NCBI RefSeq assembly: GCF_900323885.1 | Contig: NZ_OOHJ01000006.1 | Span: 186,001-250,000, forward strand | Source: [Actinomadura] parvosata subsp. kistnae | GTDB taxonomy: Bacteria > Actinomycetota > Actinomycetes > Streptosporangiales > Streptosporangiaceae | DNA length: 64,000 nucleotides | Direction of reading: 5' to 3' | Shown: piece by piece, positions 51,002 through 59,840 of the stretch | Position numbering within the stretch: position 1 is the stretch's first letter | Layout: each line of letters begins with the position of its first letter | Notes under the pieces: generated by a model | Database searches by the model: none | Seen by the model: only the letters and a program-made list of their open reading frames with translations | Told to the model about the DNA's origin: nothing | Translations under genes and position numbers: made by a program

Positions 51002-51601
51002 ATGCACAGGACAGGACGCCGCCCGGGCACCTCGACCACCCGCGACGAGATCATCTCGGCGGCGGCCGCGGCTTTCACCGCCAACGGTTACGAAGCCGTG
51101 AGCGTGCGCAAGGTGGCCGCCGACGCGGGCGTCGACCCGGCCCTCGTCCGGCGCTTCTACGGTAGCAAGGAGCAACTGTTCACTGCCGTCGTCACCTCGG
51201 TTTTCCAGCCCGAGCAGGCCGTGACCATGCTGCTAGACGGCCCGCGGGGCGGGCTGGGTGAGCACCTGGCCGCCTACGTCCTCGACCTGCTCGGCGATGT
51301 GCGGCAGCCGGGCCCTCTCCTGGGATTGATCCGCTCCGCCGCCACCAGCGATCACGCGGCGGCGCTGATCAGACAGTTCCTGGCCAACGACATGCTGGGC
51401 AAGCTCACCCAGCAGCTCGGCGTGGATCAGCCCGAGCTGCGTGCCGCCCTGGCCGCCGGCCATCTGGTCGGGATCGCCATAGCCCGCTACGCCGTCCGCG
51501 TCGACGCGCTGGTCGCCGCCGAGCCCGACGAACTCATCGCCTGGATAGCCCCGGCCCTGCAGCGCTATCTCACCGGCCGCGCTCCCTTCCAGCCTGCCTG
51601 A
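51002..51601 (+). CDS. TetR family regulator
   Basis: A 199-residue TetR protein. The helix-turn-helix is YEAVSVRKVAADAGVDPALV, then RRFYGSKEQLF. The C-terminal domain (QPEQAVTMLLDGPRG, LIRSAATSDHAAALIRQFL) matches the TetR_C family of uncharacterised actinobacterial repressors. GGGGGAGAG lies directly before the ATG. A 26-bp element upstream is shared with the region before the gene at 54450, so both may be its targets. Confidence 0.88.
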   Translation: MHRTGRRPGTSTTRDEIISAAAAAFTANGYEAVSVRKVAADAGVDPALVRRFYGSKEQLFTAVVTSVFQPEQAVTMLLDGPRGGLGEHLAAYVLDLLGDVRQPGPLLGLIRSAATSDHAAALIRQFLANDMLGKLTQQLGVDQPELRAALAAGHLVGIAIARYAVRVDALVAAEPDELIAWIAPALQRYLTGRAPFQPA

Positions 51602-52038
51602 TCACAGAAGGGTTGGAGTTCGCGACCCGCTCCTTCTCCAGCAGTAACTTGCCACGATCGATGACATGGAGATGAGCGGAGCGGACCTCTTGGGACAGGC
51701 CGAGCGCATCACAACAGCCGTGGGCCGGCGTTCGTGTCGCGGCCTTGCGCGCGATCACCGAACACGTCGGCTGAGCAGCCCTCCGCCGCCACACGCGCAC
51801 CGGGCCTGACGGACACGCGGGATCAGGCCGCGCCACATCGCGCCGGCGCCGCACCACGCCTGACATTCCGTGCGGTGGACTGCGCCGCCTCGGGCGCCGC
51901 GGCTGTCGGGCCGGCGTGCACAGCTCCTCGCGGGCTAGGCAGCGTGAACATCCCTGGGCCGGTCGGTGAATAGGGATGACGGACTCCCCGTGAGGAAAGG
52001 CGGCCGATGACAGCAGGAGCCATGGCGAGAGCCGTCAC
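51602..52038. other. Intergenic region with possible C-terminal remnant
   Basis: A minus-strand frame reading ALGLSQEVRSAHLHVIDRGK, then LLLEKERVANSNPS (51605-51710), looks protein-like but has no start and runs on from non-coding sequence. No other gene, repeat or clear promoter was found. Confidence 0.35.
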
Positions 52039-52614
52039 ATGATCCAGGTGACGCCGCAGGTGACCGACGCCGCGCTCATCGAACGCTCCTTGACCCAGCC
52101 GGACTGCTTCGCCGCGCTGTTCGACCGCCACTATCCGGCGATTCACGGCTACGCGGAGCGTCGGCTGTCGCGCCCGCTGGCCGATGACATCGCGGCCGAG
52201 ACGTTCCTGGTCGCCTTCGATCGGCGGGGCACCTACGACCGATCCCGGCCGGACGCGCGCCCCTGGCTGTATGGGATCGCCTCCAACCTGATCGCCCGCC
52301 ACCGCCGGGCCGAGGTCCGGCAGTACCAGGCGCTGGCCAGAGCGGAGGTGAGCGAGGTCGGCGAGGACCACGCCGAGCGGGTCGTGGACTCGCTGGACGC
52401 CTTCGCCGTCCGTGGCCGGCTGTCGGCGGCGCTGGCCGGGTTACCGGCCGGTGATCGGGACGTGCTGCTGCTGGTGGCCTGGGCCGAGCTGACCTCTGAC
52501 GAGGTCGGCAGGGCGCTCGGCGTGCCCGCCGGTACGGTCCGCTCCCGGCTGCACCGGGCCCGTACGAAGATCCGCGCCGTGCTGGATCCGGCGCTCACCG
52601 AGAAGGGGCGTTGA
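52039..52614 (+). CDS. ECF RNA polymerase sigma factor
   Basis: A 191-residue sigma factor of the ECF type. Region 2 is CFAALFDRHYPAIHGYAERR and DIAAETFLVAFDRR, then WLYGIASNLIARHRR. Region 4 contains LTSDEVGRALGVPAGTVRSR. It is the first gene of an operon that continues with a membrane protein at 52742. The N-terminal fossil at 12824 is most similar to this protein among those in the window. Confidence 0.92.
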   Translation: MIQVTPQVTDAALIERSLTQPDCFAALFDRHYPAIHGYAERRLSRPLADDIAAETFLVAFDRRGTYDRSRPDARPWLYGIASNLIARHRRAEVRQYQALARAEVSEVGEDHAERVVDSLDAFAVRGRLSAALAGLPAGDRDVLLLVAWAELTSDEVGRALGVPAGTVRSRLHRARTKIRAVLDPALTEKGR

Positions 52615-52617
52615 CCA

Positions 52618-52744
52618 TGGGCGACTGCTTGCGAACCGATCTGGAGGCGCTGCGCTGTGCTTGGCCCCAGCCCCGCCCCCCTTCGCCTGAGGCCCATGCC
52701 GCCGCCCGGCAGGCGCTCCTGCGGCGTGCCGCGTCGGCGTCTTG
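52618..52744 (+). CDS. Small ORF at the start of the sigma-partner gene
   Basis: A possible 41-residue frame (MGDCLRTDLEALRCAWPQPR, then PEAHAAARQALLRRAA). It resembles the N-terminal cytoplasmic segment expected for CU044_5270-type sigma partners. It begins 3 nt after the sigma-factor stop and ends in TTGA, overlapping the TTG start of the next frame. It may be a separate coupled peptide, or the true N-terminus of the next gene cut off by a frameshift. Confidence 0.5.
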
Positions 52745-53746
52745 AAGAGCGCGTCTCTGACCGGTGCGGGACGATGGGCCGGCAACGCGGTCTCGCCAGG
52801 GCCGACGGGACGCCGAACCGGTGGCGCGGGTCCGCTCAGCGCGGGATGGTGGCCCGCCGTGACCGCGACGATGGCCCTCGTGCTGGGCCTGCTGGCCGCC
52901 GCGGTCTGGGCGATCCTGCTGGCGATCACTCCCCCGGCGATGGACGCGGCGGGCACCGTGCTGCCCGCGACGATCATGCCGGTCTCCAACGCGCAGGTGC
53001 TGCTCGGCCGCGCCGCCGAGGCCGCCGGTAAACGCGGGTTCACCGGTCCACGGCCTGACCAGTGGATCTACATCGAGACGCGCCGGCAAGGCGCCGGGAA
53101 GCCGGCTCGGGGCGCGACCCAGAGTGCGCGAGCACCTCTGGAAACGCAGGTGAGCCGTTCATGGACCCGGGCCGACGGCAGGGAGGTGGCCACCTACGAG
53201 AACGGTGACCTGGCGCGCTCGCCCACCGGCGGCGGCATGCCTCCTACCGACTACGCCACGGTGGCGGCGCTTCCCACCGATCCTGACGCGATGCTGGCCT
53301 GGATGTATGCCGCCGTGGACGCGTTGCTGCCCGGTTCGGACGAGGAACGGCACGTCCGGGCCTACCGTCTGTTCGACTCCTTGCTGGCACAGAACCTGGT
53401 GCCCCGGGCGCAGGAGGCGGCCGTCCACCGGGCGATGGCCAAGATCCCTGGGGTGAGCGTGAACCCCGACGCGGTAGACGTGGACGGGCGTCCGGCGGTG
53501 GCGGTGGCCCGCAGGGAGGACTGGGTGGATCACGAACTGCTGCTCGACCGCTCCACCTACACCTATCTGGGCGAGCGCGTGATGGCCAACGCCGACTACA
53601 CCTTTCCGGAGGCCGGCATCCGCGCGGAAGGGGATCTGGAGATCGTCTACATGGGTTCCCCCCACACCATCGAGAAGGGAACCATCCTGACGCTCAACGT
53701 GCGCCTGGACATCGGGGTCACCGATCGGCCCGGGGTGAGACCCTGA
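52742..53746 (+). CDS. CU044_5270-like membrane partner of the ECF sigma factor
   Basis: A 334-residue protein starting at TTG 52742, overlapping the stop of the preceding small frame. One membrane helix (VTATMALVLGLLAAAVWAIL) precedes a long extracytoplasmic region with PRPDQWIYIETRR, TDPDAMLAWMYAAVDALLPG and EEIVY-type strands typical of the CU044_5270 family, which always follows ECF factors in actinobacteria. The N-terminal 35 residues are low complexity, which supports a frameshift between this and the small frame upstream. Confidence 0.78.
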   Translation: MKSASLTGAGRWAGNAVSPGPTGRRTGGAGPLSAGWWPAVTATMALVLGLLAAAVWAILLAITPPAMDAAGTVLPATIMPVSNAQVLLGRAAEAAGKRGFTGPRPDQWIYIETRRQGAGKPARGATQSARAPLETQVSRSWTRADGREVATYENGDLARSPTGGGMPPTDYATVAALPTDPDAMLAWMYAAVDALLPGSDEERHVRAYRLFDSLLAQNLVPRAQEAAVHRAMAKIPGVSVNPDAVDVDGRPAVAVARREDWVDHELLLDRSTYTYLGERVMANADYTFPEAGIRAEGDLEIVYMGSPHTIEKGTILTLNVRLDIGVTDRPGVRP

Positions 53747-53781
53747 ACGGCGGACGGCGCCGCGGATGGGCACTGGCCGCG

Positions 53782-54114
53782 GTGTCGCTGCTGCTGGTGC
53801 TGCCCTCGGCCGTCAACCTGATCTGCGGGCTGACCTGGATCTGGACGCCGGCGCTTCCCTTGCCGCTGCTCGACCTGCTGGCGCGGGCGGGTTTGCTCGA
53901 CGCGTGGCTGGTGGTGGATCTTCTGACCGCCGCCGGCGGGCTCGGGGCCGCCGGGGTGGCGGCGCTGGCGGGGCGGGAGCGCGCTGCCGGCACGTTGATC
54001 CTGGCGGCGGTCTCGGTGATCAGTTTCGCCGCCGCCGCGGCCGGAGGCGGCTGGCTTCCCGCATCGTACGGGCTGGCGTACGGCGTGGCGCTGGTCCCCT
54101 TGCGCCGCATGTGA
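53782..54114 (+). CDS. Small four-helix membrane protein
   Basis: A membrane protein of about 110 residues: LLLVLPSAVNLICGLTWIWT, LLDAWLVVDLLTAAGGLGAA and LILAAVSVISFAAAAAGGGW are helices. GTG 53782 is used. The frame stays open upstream to 53743, and sequence there (RRRGWALAAVSLL) suggests the real start overlaps the stop of the preceding gene. It is likely part of the sigma operon. The function is unknown. Confidence 0.65.
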   Translation: MSLLLVLPSAVNLICGLTWIWTPALPLPLLDLLARAGLLDAWLVVDLLTAAGGLGAAGVAALAGRERAAGTLILAAVSVISFAAAAAGGGWLPASYGLAYGVALVPLRRM

Positions 54115-54449
54115 GCCGTACGGCCGCGCCGAAACGGAAGGGCATGCCGGCCGGAGGCGAGAGCCCGGCCGGCATCCTGGTAACGAGTATCCCGATACCC
54201 CTCACCCCCGAACCTATATCCCCGCTCGGGGACTTTAAAGTCTTCATGCGAGGACTTATCTTGTGGAGGCATCGGGGCGGGCCCGGGTATCCGTCACGCG
54301 ACTGGCCCGGCTCTGCCCAGGACAACCAGCATCCTCACCCGTTGCGGCGGAGCCGGCGGCACGCCACCATCGCCCTCGACGGCCTCCCTTGTCCGGCTGT
54401 GTCCCCCCGATCTGACGGACAGCGAGAACCAGGCGAAGGGCAAGACGTC
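54115..54449. other. Regulatory intergenic region
   Basis: About 335 bp. It holds the perfect palindrome GACTTTAAAGTC (54231-54242), the second copy of the TetR element (54238-54263) and, on the minus strand, a class motif CCAGTCGCGTGACGGATAC at 54287-54305 with no -10 box at the usual spacing. No gene is supported. Confidence 0.5.
54238..54263 (+). promoter_or_regulatory. Likely TetR operator, copy 2
   Basis: A 26-bp element beginning AAGTCTTCATGCGAGG and ending ATCTTG, 21 of 26 identical to 50959-50984. It contains the inverted half-sites AAGTC and GACTT and overlaps the palindrome at 54231-54242. Confidence 0.45.
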
Positions 54450-55670
54450 TTGGACTTCACGATCTGCCGATTCCTCGGGCACGACTGCCACGACAACCTG
54501 CCCTCGCTCGAGTGGCGGGGCGAGATGCAGGTGGCGGCGCACGCTCACCTGCTGAACCGCTGGCTGGACGAGGACGCCACCGCGAGCCTGGCTCCCAGCG
54601 GGCGCCTGCTGGTGGACGTCAGGGACTGCGGCGGCCCGCTGAATGCCGGCCCGCTGGTGAAGTGCGGGCTCTTCCCCGCCCTGTCACCGGACGGGCCGGC
54701 GCGCGAGCCGCTGAGCTGCGAGCCGACCGGCGTTCACGACGCCATTCTCGCCGTCCGGCAGGCCATACTCGCGCACCCGCCGACGCGCCGCCTGAAGATG
54801 CTCTCCGCCGTACTGGGATGGGCCATCCTCGACGTGGCGGACGAGGCGGCCTTGGTGACGGTCGCCGACGCGGCCGGGGACGAGACGCATGCCGTGTTCT
54901 CGTCCGGCTCCAGGGTGATCCGCGTCAGCGTCACCAGTCCGGCCAGCCCAGGGAACGACCGCGACCCGGCCTGCTCGTTCGCGGGGCACTGGTGCGAGGC
55001 GCGGCCGGCCCTGCACGACGACGACCTCGCGCTGGCCGAGGCCCGGCTGCGCGCCGTCTGCGCCGGGACGATCCTGCGGGCGCCGCTGGACCTGGACGGT
55101 TACGCCGCGTTCCGGGTCGACCTGGCCGGGCACACGTTACCGCCCGATCCCGACCTGGCCTCCGTCCGCCGATGGTGGAGGAGCACCGGGTGGAGCCGTC
55201 GCTACGGCGAGGAGTACTTCGAGGACGAGTTCCCCTGGCCCGACGACCCCCAGGCCCAGGAGTTCGTCCCGGACGACGACGCCGATCCATGGGACCCTCT
55301 CGACCTGGGGGATCCCGCGGCGGGTGACGCGGCGGACGGGTGGATGCTGGGCATGGGGCCGCGGTCGCTGAGCACGCCGGTCTTCCTGGCCGAGGTCGAG
55401 GCGTTCAGCGCCGCCTGCCGCCGGGAGTCCGCCGGCCACGCGGCGGGCGAGCTCGTCCCGTACCTGCTGAACGAGCTGATCGACGAGCCCTTGTGGCGGG
55501 TGGGCGGGCCGCAGGGCCGCCTGCTGGTGTGGGCGGACGCCGACGAGGGCGGCCGCTTCTGGCGGACGGCCGACGGGGACCTCGACCGGTACGGCGAGGC
55601 CCGCAGGCTGCTCGTCGTGGGGCCACGCGAGGCGCTGTACGTGGTGTTCAAGGATGAGAAGAACTGCTGA
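54450..55670 (+). CDS. Hypothetical protein
   Basis: A 406-residue acidic protein. TTG 54450 with AAGGGC upstream is the best start, because the frame before it is non-coding in character. It begins LDFTICRFLGHDCHDNLPSL and includes a histidine/cysteine-containing GHWCEARP segment and a very acidic stretch near residue 265 (DDDADPWDPLDLGD). Repeated FLAEVEAF- and LLVWADADEGGRFWR-type strands suggest two related halves. No family was recognised. Confidence 0.7.
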   Translation: MDFTICRFLGHDCHDNLPSLEWRGEMQVAAHAHLLNRWLDEDATASLAPSGRLLVDVRDCGGPLNAGPLVKCGLFPALSPDGPAREPLSCEPTGVHDAILAVRQAILAHPPTRRLKMLSAVLGWAILDVADEAALVTVADAAGDETHAVFSSGSRVIRVSVTSPASPGNDRDPACSFAGHWCEARPALHDDDLALAEARLRAVCAGTILRAPLDLDGYAAFRVDLAGHTLPPDPDLASVRRWWRSTGWSRRYGEEYFEDEFPWPDDPQAQEFVPDDDADPWDPLDLGDPAAGDAADGWMLGMGPRSLSTPVFLAEVEAFSAACRRESAGHAAGELVPYLLNELIDEPLWRVGGPQGRLLVWADADEGGRFWRTADGDLDRYGEARRLLVVGPREALYVVFKDEKNC

Positions 55671-55714
55671 GCATCCGGCACTGTCATGACGGCCCTCCAG
55701 TCACCGACCTGCGC

Positions 55715-55733
55715 GAATAGGTCATGTGACTGG
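55715..55733 (-). promoter_or_regulatory. Copy of the shared motif without a -10 box
   Basis: On the minus strand it reads CCAGTCACATGACCTATTC. The CCAGTCAYRTGAC half is exact, but the GATTC half is changed and no TANNNT follows at 19-20 bp. It lies between the convergently placed 54450 gene end and the oxidoreductase start, in a position that serves no minus-strand gene. Confidence 0.45.
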
Positions 55734-55844
55734 TTGTCGCCTCTTTGTCGCTCTACGGGGAGCACCGCCGCTTACGCTGACAGCGCGTGCTGCCTCGGAA
55801 GTGGCCGGCGGCGCGGGGATGCCGGCGTAAAGGAGTCAACGTCC

Positions 55845-57959
55845 ATGGTGGAGATGCGAACGCGGGCCGCCGCCTGCAATCTGTGCGAGGCCATGTGCGG
55901 GCTGAACATCACGTTGCGGGGCGATGAGATCGTCGACATCCGCGGCGCCGACGACGACCCCTTCTCCAAGGGGCACATCTGCCCCAAGGCGGTCGCGCTG
56001 CAGGACATCCACGACGACCCGGACCGGCTGCGCCTGCCGGTCAGGCGCACGCCGTCCGGCTGGCGGCAGATCGACTGGGACGAGGCCCTCGACCTGGTCG
56101 CCTCCCGCCTGGCAGACATCCGGATCCAGCACGGCGCGGACGCGGTGGCCGTCTATCTCGGCAACCCGGTCGCGCACAGCCTGGGCGCCCTCACGCACGC
56201 TCCCGGCTTCGCCCGCATGCTCGGCACCCGCAACCGCTTCTCCTCCAACTCCGTCGACGTACTGCCCAGCCAGTTCGTGTCCTACCTGCTCTACGGCAAC
56301 CAGTGGCTGATCCCGATCCCGGACATCGACAGGACCGGCTACTTTCTCGTCTTCGGCGCCAATCCCGCCGCCTCCAACGGCAGCGTGATGGGCGCGCCCG
56401 GCATCACCCGCCGCATTCGCGAGCTGCGCGGCCGGGGTGGGCGGATGGTGCTGTTCGACCCCCGGCGTACCGAGTCGGCGAAGCTGGCCGACGAGCACCA
56501 CTTCATCCGCCCAGGGGCGGACGCCGCGGTGATGCTGGCCATGGTGCGGACGATCGTGGACGAGGGCCTGGCCAGGCCGCTCCCGTACGTGGACGGCCTG
56601 GAGGACTTCCGCGCCGCGATCGAGGAGTTCACGCCCGAGCGGGTGGCGGAGGTTTCGGGCGTGCCCGCGGAGACGATCGTCCGGATCGCCCGCGAGTACG
56701 CCGCCGCTCCCTCCGCCGCCTGCTACGGACGGACCGGTGTGTCCACGCAGCGGTTCGGCACGCTGTCCCAGTGGGCGATCCAGATCCTGAACCTGGTGAC
56801 CGGCAACTTCGACCGTCCCGGCGGCGTCCTGGTCACCCAGCCCGCCGTCGACATGATCGCCGGCGGCCAGCTCAACCCCGGCCACTACGCCAAGTGGCAC
56901 AGCCGCGTGCGCGGCCTGCCGGAGTTCAGCGGAGAGCTGCCGGTGGCCGTCCTGGCTGAAGAGATCTTCACCCCCGGCGAGGGACAGATCCGGGCGATGT
57001 TCACCGTGGCGGGCAACCCGGTGCTGTCGACCCCGGCGGGTCACACCCTGGGCCGGGCGCTCGGCGAGCTGGACTTCATGGCGTCGGTCGACTTCTACAT
57101 CAACGAGACGACCCGCCACGCCGACGTGATCCTGCCGCCGACCGACCTCATCGAACGCGACCACTTCGACCTGTTCTTCTCCATGTTCACGATCCGGGAC
57201 GTCGCCCGCTTCACCCCCGCGGTGCTGCCCAAGCCCGACGGAGCCCGGCATGACTGGCAGATCATCGGCGAGCTGGCCCGGCGCTATCAGGAGTTCCTGC
57301 CGCCGGACGAGCGCAAGGACCAGCCCGCCCTGAGCCTGACCCCCGAGCAGATCCTCGACTACGGGCTGGCCGCCGGGCAGTACAAGCTGTCCGTGGCCGA
57401 GCTGCGCCGCCATCCGCACGGCCTCGATCTCGGCCCGTTGCGTCCCAGCATGCCCGCACGCCTGCAGACCGACGGCAAGCGCATCGACCTCGCGCCGCCG
57501 CTGCTGATGTCCGAGCTCCTGCGCGCCCGCGGCGAGTTGCTCACACCCCGGCCCGCGGACGAGCTGCTCCTCATCGGACGCCGCCATCTGCGCGACAACA
57601 ACTCCTGGCTGCACAACTCCGCCCGCCTGGTGAAGGGCCGCCCGCGCCACCACCTGCTCATGCACCCGGACGACATGAAGGCCCGGAACCTGGCTCACGG
57701 CGACCTGGTGAGCGTGCGCTCCGACGCCGGCACGGTCGAGGTCGAGGTGTCGGCGAGCGAGGACGTCATGCCGGGCACCGCGAGCCTGCCGCACGGCTAC
57801 GGCCACGCCCTGGCCCGCGAGACGTTGTCGATCGCCGGCACCCTGCCGGGCGCCAGCGTCAACGACCTCACCGACCCGCACTACCTCGACCACATCAGCG
57901 GCACGGCCGCGCTCAACGGTGTCCCCATCACGGTTACGCCGCCCCACGTGGTCGTCTGA
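55845..57959 (+). CDS. Molybdopterin-dependent oxidoreductase (FdhF/NasA superfamily)
   Basis: A 704-residue enzyme of the DMSO reductase family. The N-terminal 4Fe-4S cluster has cysteines C11, C14, C18 and C46 (CNLCEAMC, then HICPKA). The molybdopterin-binding domains follow, with FGANPAASNG, FDPRRTESA, GTLSQWAIQILNLVTGNFDR and a C-terminal domain starting at LHNSARLVKGR. The Mo-ligand region reads SSNSVDVLP without Cys or Sec, so it is not a normal formate dehydrogenase. AAGGAG precedes ATG 55845. No partner subunit is encoded here, so the electron acceptor is unknown. Confidence 0.88.
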   Translation: MVEMRTRAAACNLCEAMCGLNITLRGDEIVDIRGADDDPFSKGHICPKAVALQDIHDDPDRLRLPVRRTPSGWRQIDWDEALDLVASRLADIRIQHGADAVAVYLGNPVAHSLGALTHAPGFARMLGTRNRFSSNSVDVLPSQFVSYLLYGNQWLIPIPDIDRTGYFLVFGANPAASNGSVMGAPGITRRIRELRGRGGRMVLFDPRRTESAKLADEHHFIRPGADAAVMLAMVRTIVDEGLARPLPYVDGLEDFRAAIEEFTPERVAEVSGVPAETIVRIAREYAAAPSAACYGRTGVSTQRFGTLSQWAIQILNLVTGNFDRPGGVLVTQPAVDMIAGGQLNPGHYAKWHSRVRGLPEFSGELPVAVLAEEIFTPGEGQIRAMFTVAGNPVLSTPAGHTLGRALGELDFMASVDFYINETTRHADVILPPTDLIERDHFDLFFSMFTIRDVARFTPAVLPKPDGARHDWQIIGELARRYQEFLPPDERKDQPALSLTPEQILDYGLAAGQYKLSVAELRRHPHGLDLGPLRPSMPARLQTDGKRIDLAPPLLMSELLRARGELLTPRPADELLLIGRRHLRDNNSWLHNSARLVKGRPRHHLLMHPDDMKARNLAHGDLVSVRSDAGTVEVEVSASEDVMPGTASLPHGYGHALARETLSIAGTLPGASVNDLTDPHYLDHISGTAALNGVPITVTPPHVVV

Positions 57960-58015
57960 ACCGTCCGAACTCGGTTCGAGCAGGAAAGGCGCCCTGAGCC
58001 TGGCTGGTGCGCATT

Positions 58016-58059
58016 CCGGTTGTCCGACAGATTCGCGCCATCCCGGCACGCACTAGCGT
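58016..58059 (+). promoter_or_regulatory. Promoter of the shared class (CMD/SDR operon)
   Basis: CCGGTTGTCCGACAGATTC at 58016-58034, a 19-bp spacer, then TAGCGT at 58054-58059. The predicted leader to ATG 58128 is about 62 nt. Confidence 0.68.
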
Positions 58060-58127
58060 CGGTCAGACCTCTGACACGCGCCGTCACGCGGAATGCGTCA
58101 TCACAGCCCCACACAAGGAGATCAGTA

Positions 58128-58814
58128 ATGAAACTCGCTTCCCAGGACGCCATTCAGGCACTGGACGCCGATTTCGCCGCGATGGCCGTGAAGCGCGGGC
58201 ATTACGCGTGGGGGTTGCCGCAGCTTTCCATGCGGGAGAAGGCGTTCGTGTTCGTCGCGGCGGACCTGTGCAACCGTTCGCTGCAGTTCCCGCTGCAGAC
58301 GCACGTGATGATGGCCCTGTCGAACGGCGTGACGCTGGAGGACATCCGGGAGGCCGTCCGCCATCTGGCGCCTTACGTCGGATATCCCACGGCGGCCGAG
58401 GCTCTCATGCGGCTCGGGGAGATCGAGAAGGCGGCCGTGGAGGCCGGCCTCGCCACCGGAGGAAAGGAGTCCGGCAACGGACACGCGGGGCAGGCGATCG
58501 AACTCCCCGAGCGCGTCGTGCAGGCGACCAAGTCGCTCAACGAGGACTTCGCCGCCTTCCTGCAGGAGGTGTTCGCCGAGCGCTGGGGCCGGCCCAACCT
58601 GACGGTGGCCGAGCGGGCGCTGTGCACGATCGCGACCGATGTGCTGAACGGGACGCTGGAGCAGTCGTTCGCCCAGCACGTCGGGCTGGCACTGGACCAC
58701 GGAGCCGGTGAGGAGCAGGTGCAGGCGGTCCTGCTGCTCGTCGCCGAGTTCGGCGTGGCCAAGGCGGGGCGCGGCTTCGCCGCGCTGGCGGACGTCCTGG
58801 CCGCCAGGCGATGA
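58128..58814 (+). CDS. Double-domain carboxymuconolactone decarboxylase-like protein
   Basis: A 228-residue protein with two CMD/AhpD-like helical domains. The first is LSMREKAFVFVAADLCNRSL with QTHVMMALSNGVTLEDIREA. The second is LTVAERALCTIATDVLNGTL with AQHVGLALDHGAGEEQV. The cysteine pair of active AhpD-type reductases is not complete, so it may act as a decarboxylase- or isomerase-like fold or a structural protein. AAGGAG stands 8 nt before ATG 58128. It starts an operon with the SDR gene 115 bp later. Confidence 0.85.
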   Translation: MKLASQDAIQALDADFAAMAVKRGHYAWGLPQLSMREKAFVFVAADLCNRSLQFPLQTHVMMALSNGVTLEDIREAVRHLAPYVGYPTAAEALMRLGEIEKAAVEAGLATGGKESGNGHAGQAIELPERVVQATKSLNEDFAAFLQEVFAERWGRPNLTVAERALCTIATDVLNGTLEQSFAQHVGLALDHGAGEEQVQAVLLLVAEFGVAKAGRGFAALADVLAARR

Positions 58815-58929
58815 CCTGCTCTCCTGGCACGGGCCCCCGCCCCGCGAAGGCCGCTCGCCGTGAGGCTGTTGCGCGCTCTCACGGCGGGCGAACCGATTCC
58901 CACAGCATTCACATTCTTGGAGGGCGCTC

Positions 58930-59811
58930 ATGCCGACGTACGGGACCAGCCGCGGAGGAGTCGTCGTCACCGGCGCTTCCACCGGCATCGGCCAGGCCAC
59001 GGCTCTCGGGCTGACCAAGGCCGGCTATCACGTCTTCGCGGGCGTGCGGAAAGAGGCGGACGGCGAGGCACTGCAGCGCCAGGCCGGAGAAAGGCTCACA
59101 CCCCTTCTTCTGGACGTCACCGATCAGCACGCGGTCCGGGAGGCCGCCAAGACCGTCGACAAGTCGGACGTGCCTTTGGTCGGCCTGGTGAACAATGCCG
59201 GAATCGGTCTGACGTGGCCGGTTGAGGCCATTCCACTGGAAACGCTGCGCTGGCAGTTCGAGGTCAACGTGTTCGGACAGGTCGGGGTGATCCAGGAATT
59301 CCTGCCCGCGCTTCGCCGGACGAAAGGCCGGATCATCAACATCGGCTCCATCGGCGACCGGCTGACCCTGCCGTTCGGCGCTCCGCTCTGCTCCTCCAAG
59401 TGGGCGTTCGCGTCGGTGACGGAGGCGCTGCGGATGGAGTTGCACCCGTGGGGCATCCACGTCGTGCTGATCGAGCCCGCCACGATCTCCACCACCGCCG
59501 TGCAGAAGCTGCGCAAGGACGCCGAGGACACCCTGGTCCAGATGACGGCGGAACAGCGCGGATACTACGAGACGACCTACCGTGCGATGACCGCCAAAGC
59601 CTATGAGAGGGAGCAGGGCGGCAGCGATCCTTCCGTGGTGGCGAAGGTGGTGCTGCAGGCCCTGACGGCCGGCCGGCCGGCGACGCGGTACAAGGTCGGC
59701 AAGGACTCCGGGCTCCTGGCGTTCGTGGCCCGCTGGCTCCCCGATCGCGTATTCGACCAGGCCAGGTTCAAGCTGTTCGACCTGCCCGGCAAGTTCGGCA
59801 GCCTCTCCTAG
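58930..59811 (+). CDS. Short-chain dehydrogenase lacking the catalytic tyrosine
   Basis: A 293-residue SDR. The cofactor motif TGASTGIG (14-21), NNAG (88-91), the tetrad asparagine N113 and catalytic S140 are all kept. Thirteen residues after S140, where tyrosine should start YxxxK, the sequence is L153-CSS-K157. The codon is CTC. Normal SDR oxidoreduction should be severely impaired. The remainder, including a C-terminal extension after residue 230, is intact. It resembles retinol dehydrogenase-like SDRs. Confidence 0.86.
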   Translation: MPTYGTSRGGVVVTGASTGIGQATALGLTKAGYHVFAGVRKEADGEALQRQAGERLTPLLLDVTDQHAVREAAKTVDKSDVPLVGLVNNAGIGLTWPVEAIPLETLRWQFEVNVFGQVGVIQEFLPALRRTKGRIINIGSIGDRLTLPFGAPLCSSKWAFASVTEALRMELHPWGIHVVLIEPATISTTAVQKLRKDAEDTLVQMTAEQRGYYETTYRAMTAKAYEREQGGSDPSVVAKVVLQALTAGRPATRYKVGKDSGLLAFVARWLPDRVFDQARFKLFDLPGKFGSLS

Positions 59812-59840
59812 GCTTCTCACCGAGCCCGCGAGCAGGTCCC

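Noticed and set aside
54287..54305. Shared motif copy before the 54450 gene as its promoter
   Set aside because: It points the wrong way for that gene and has no -10 box at the expected distance.
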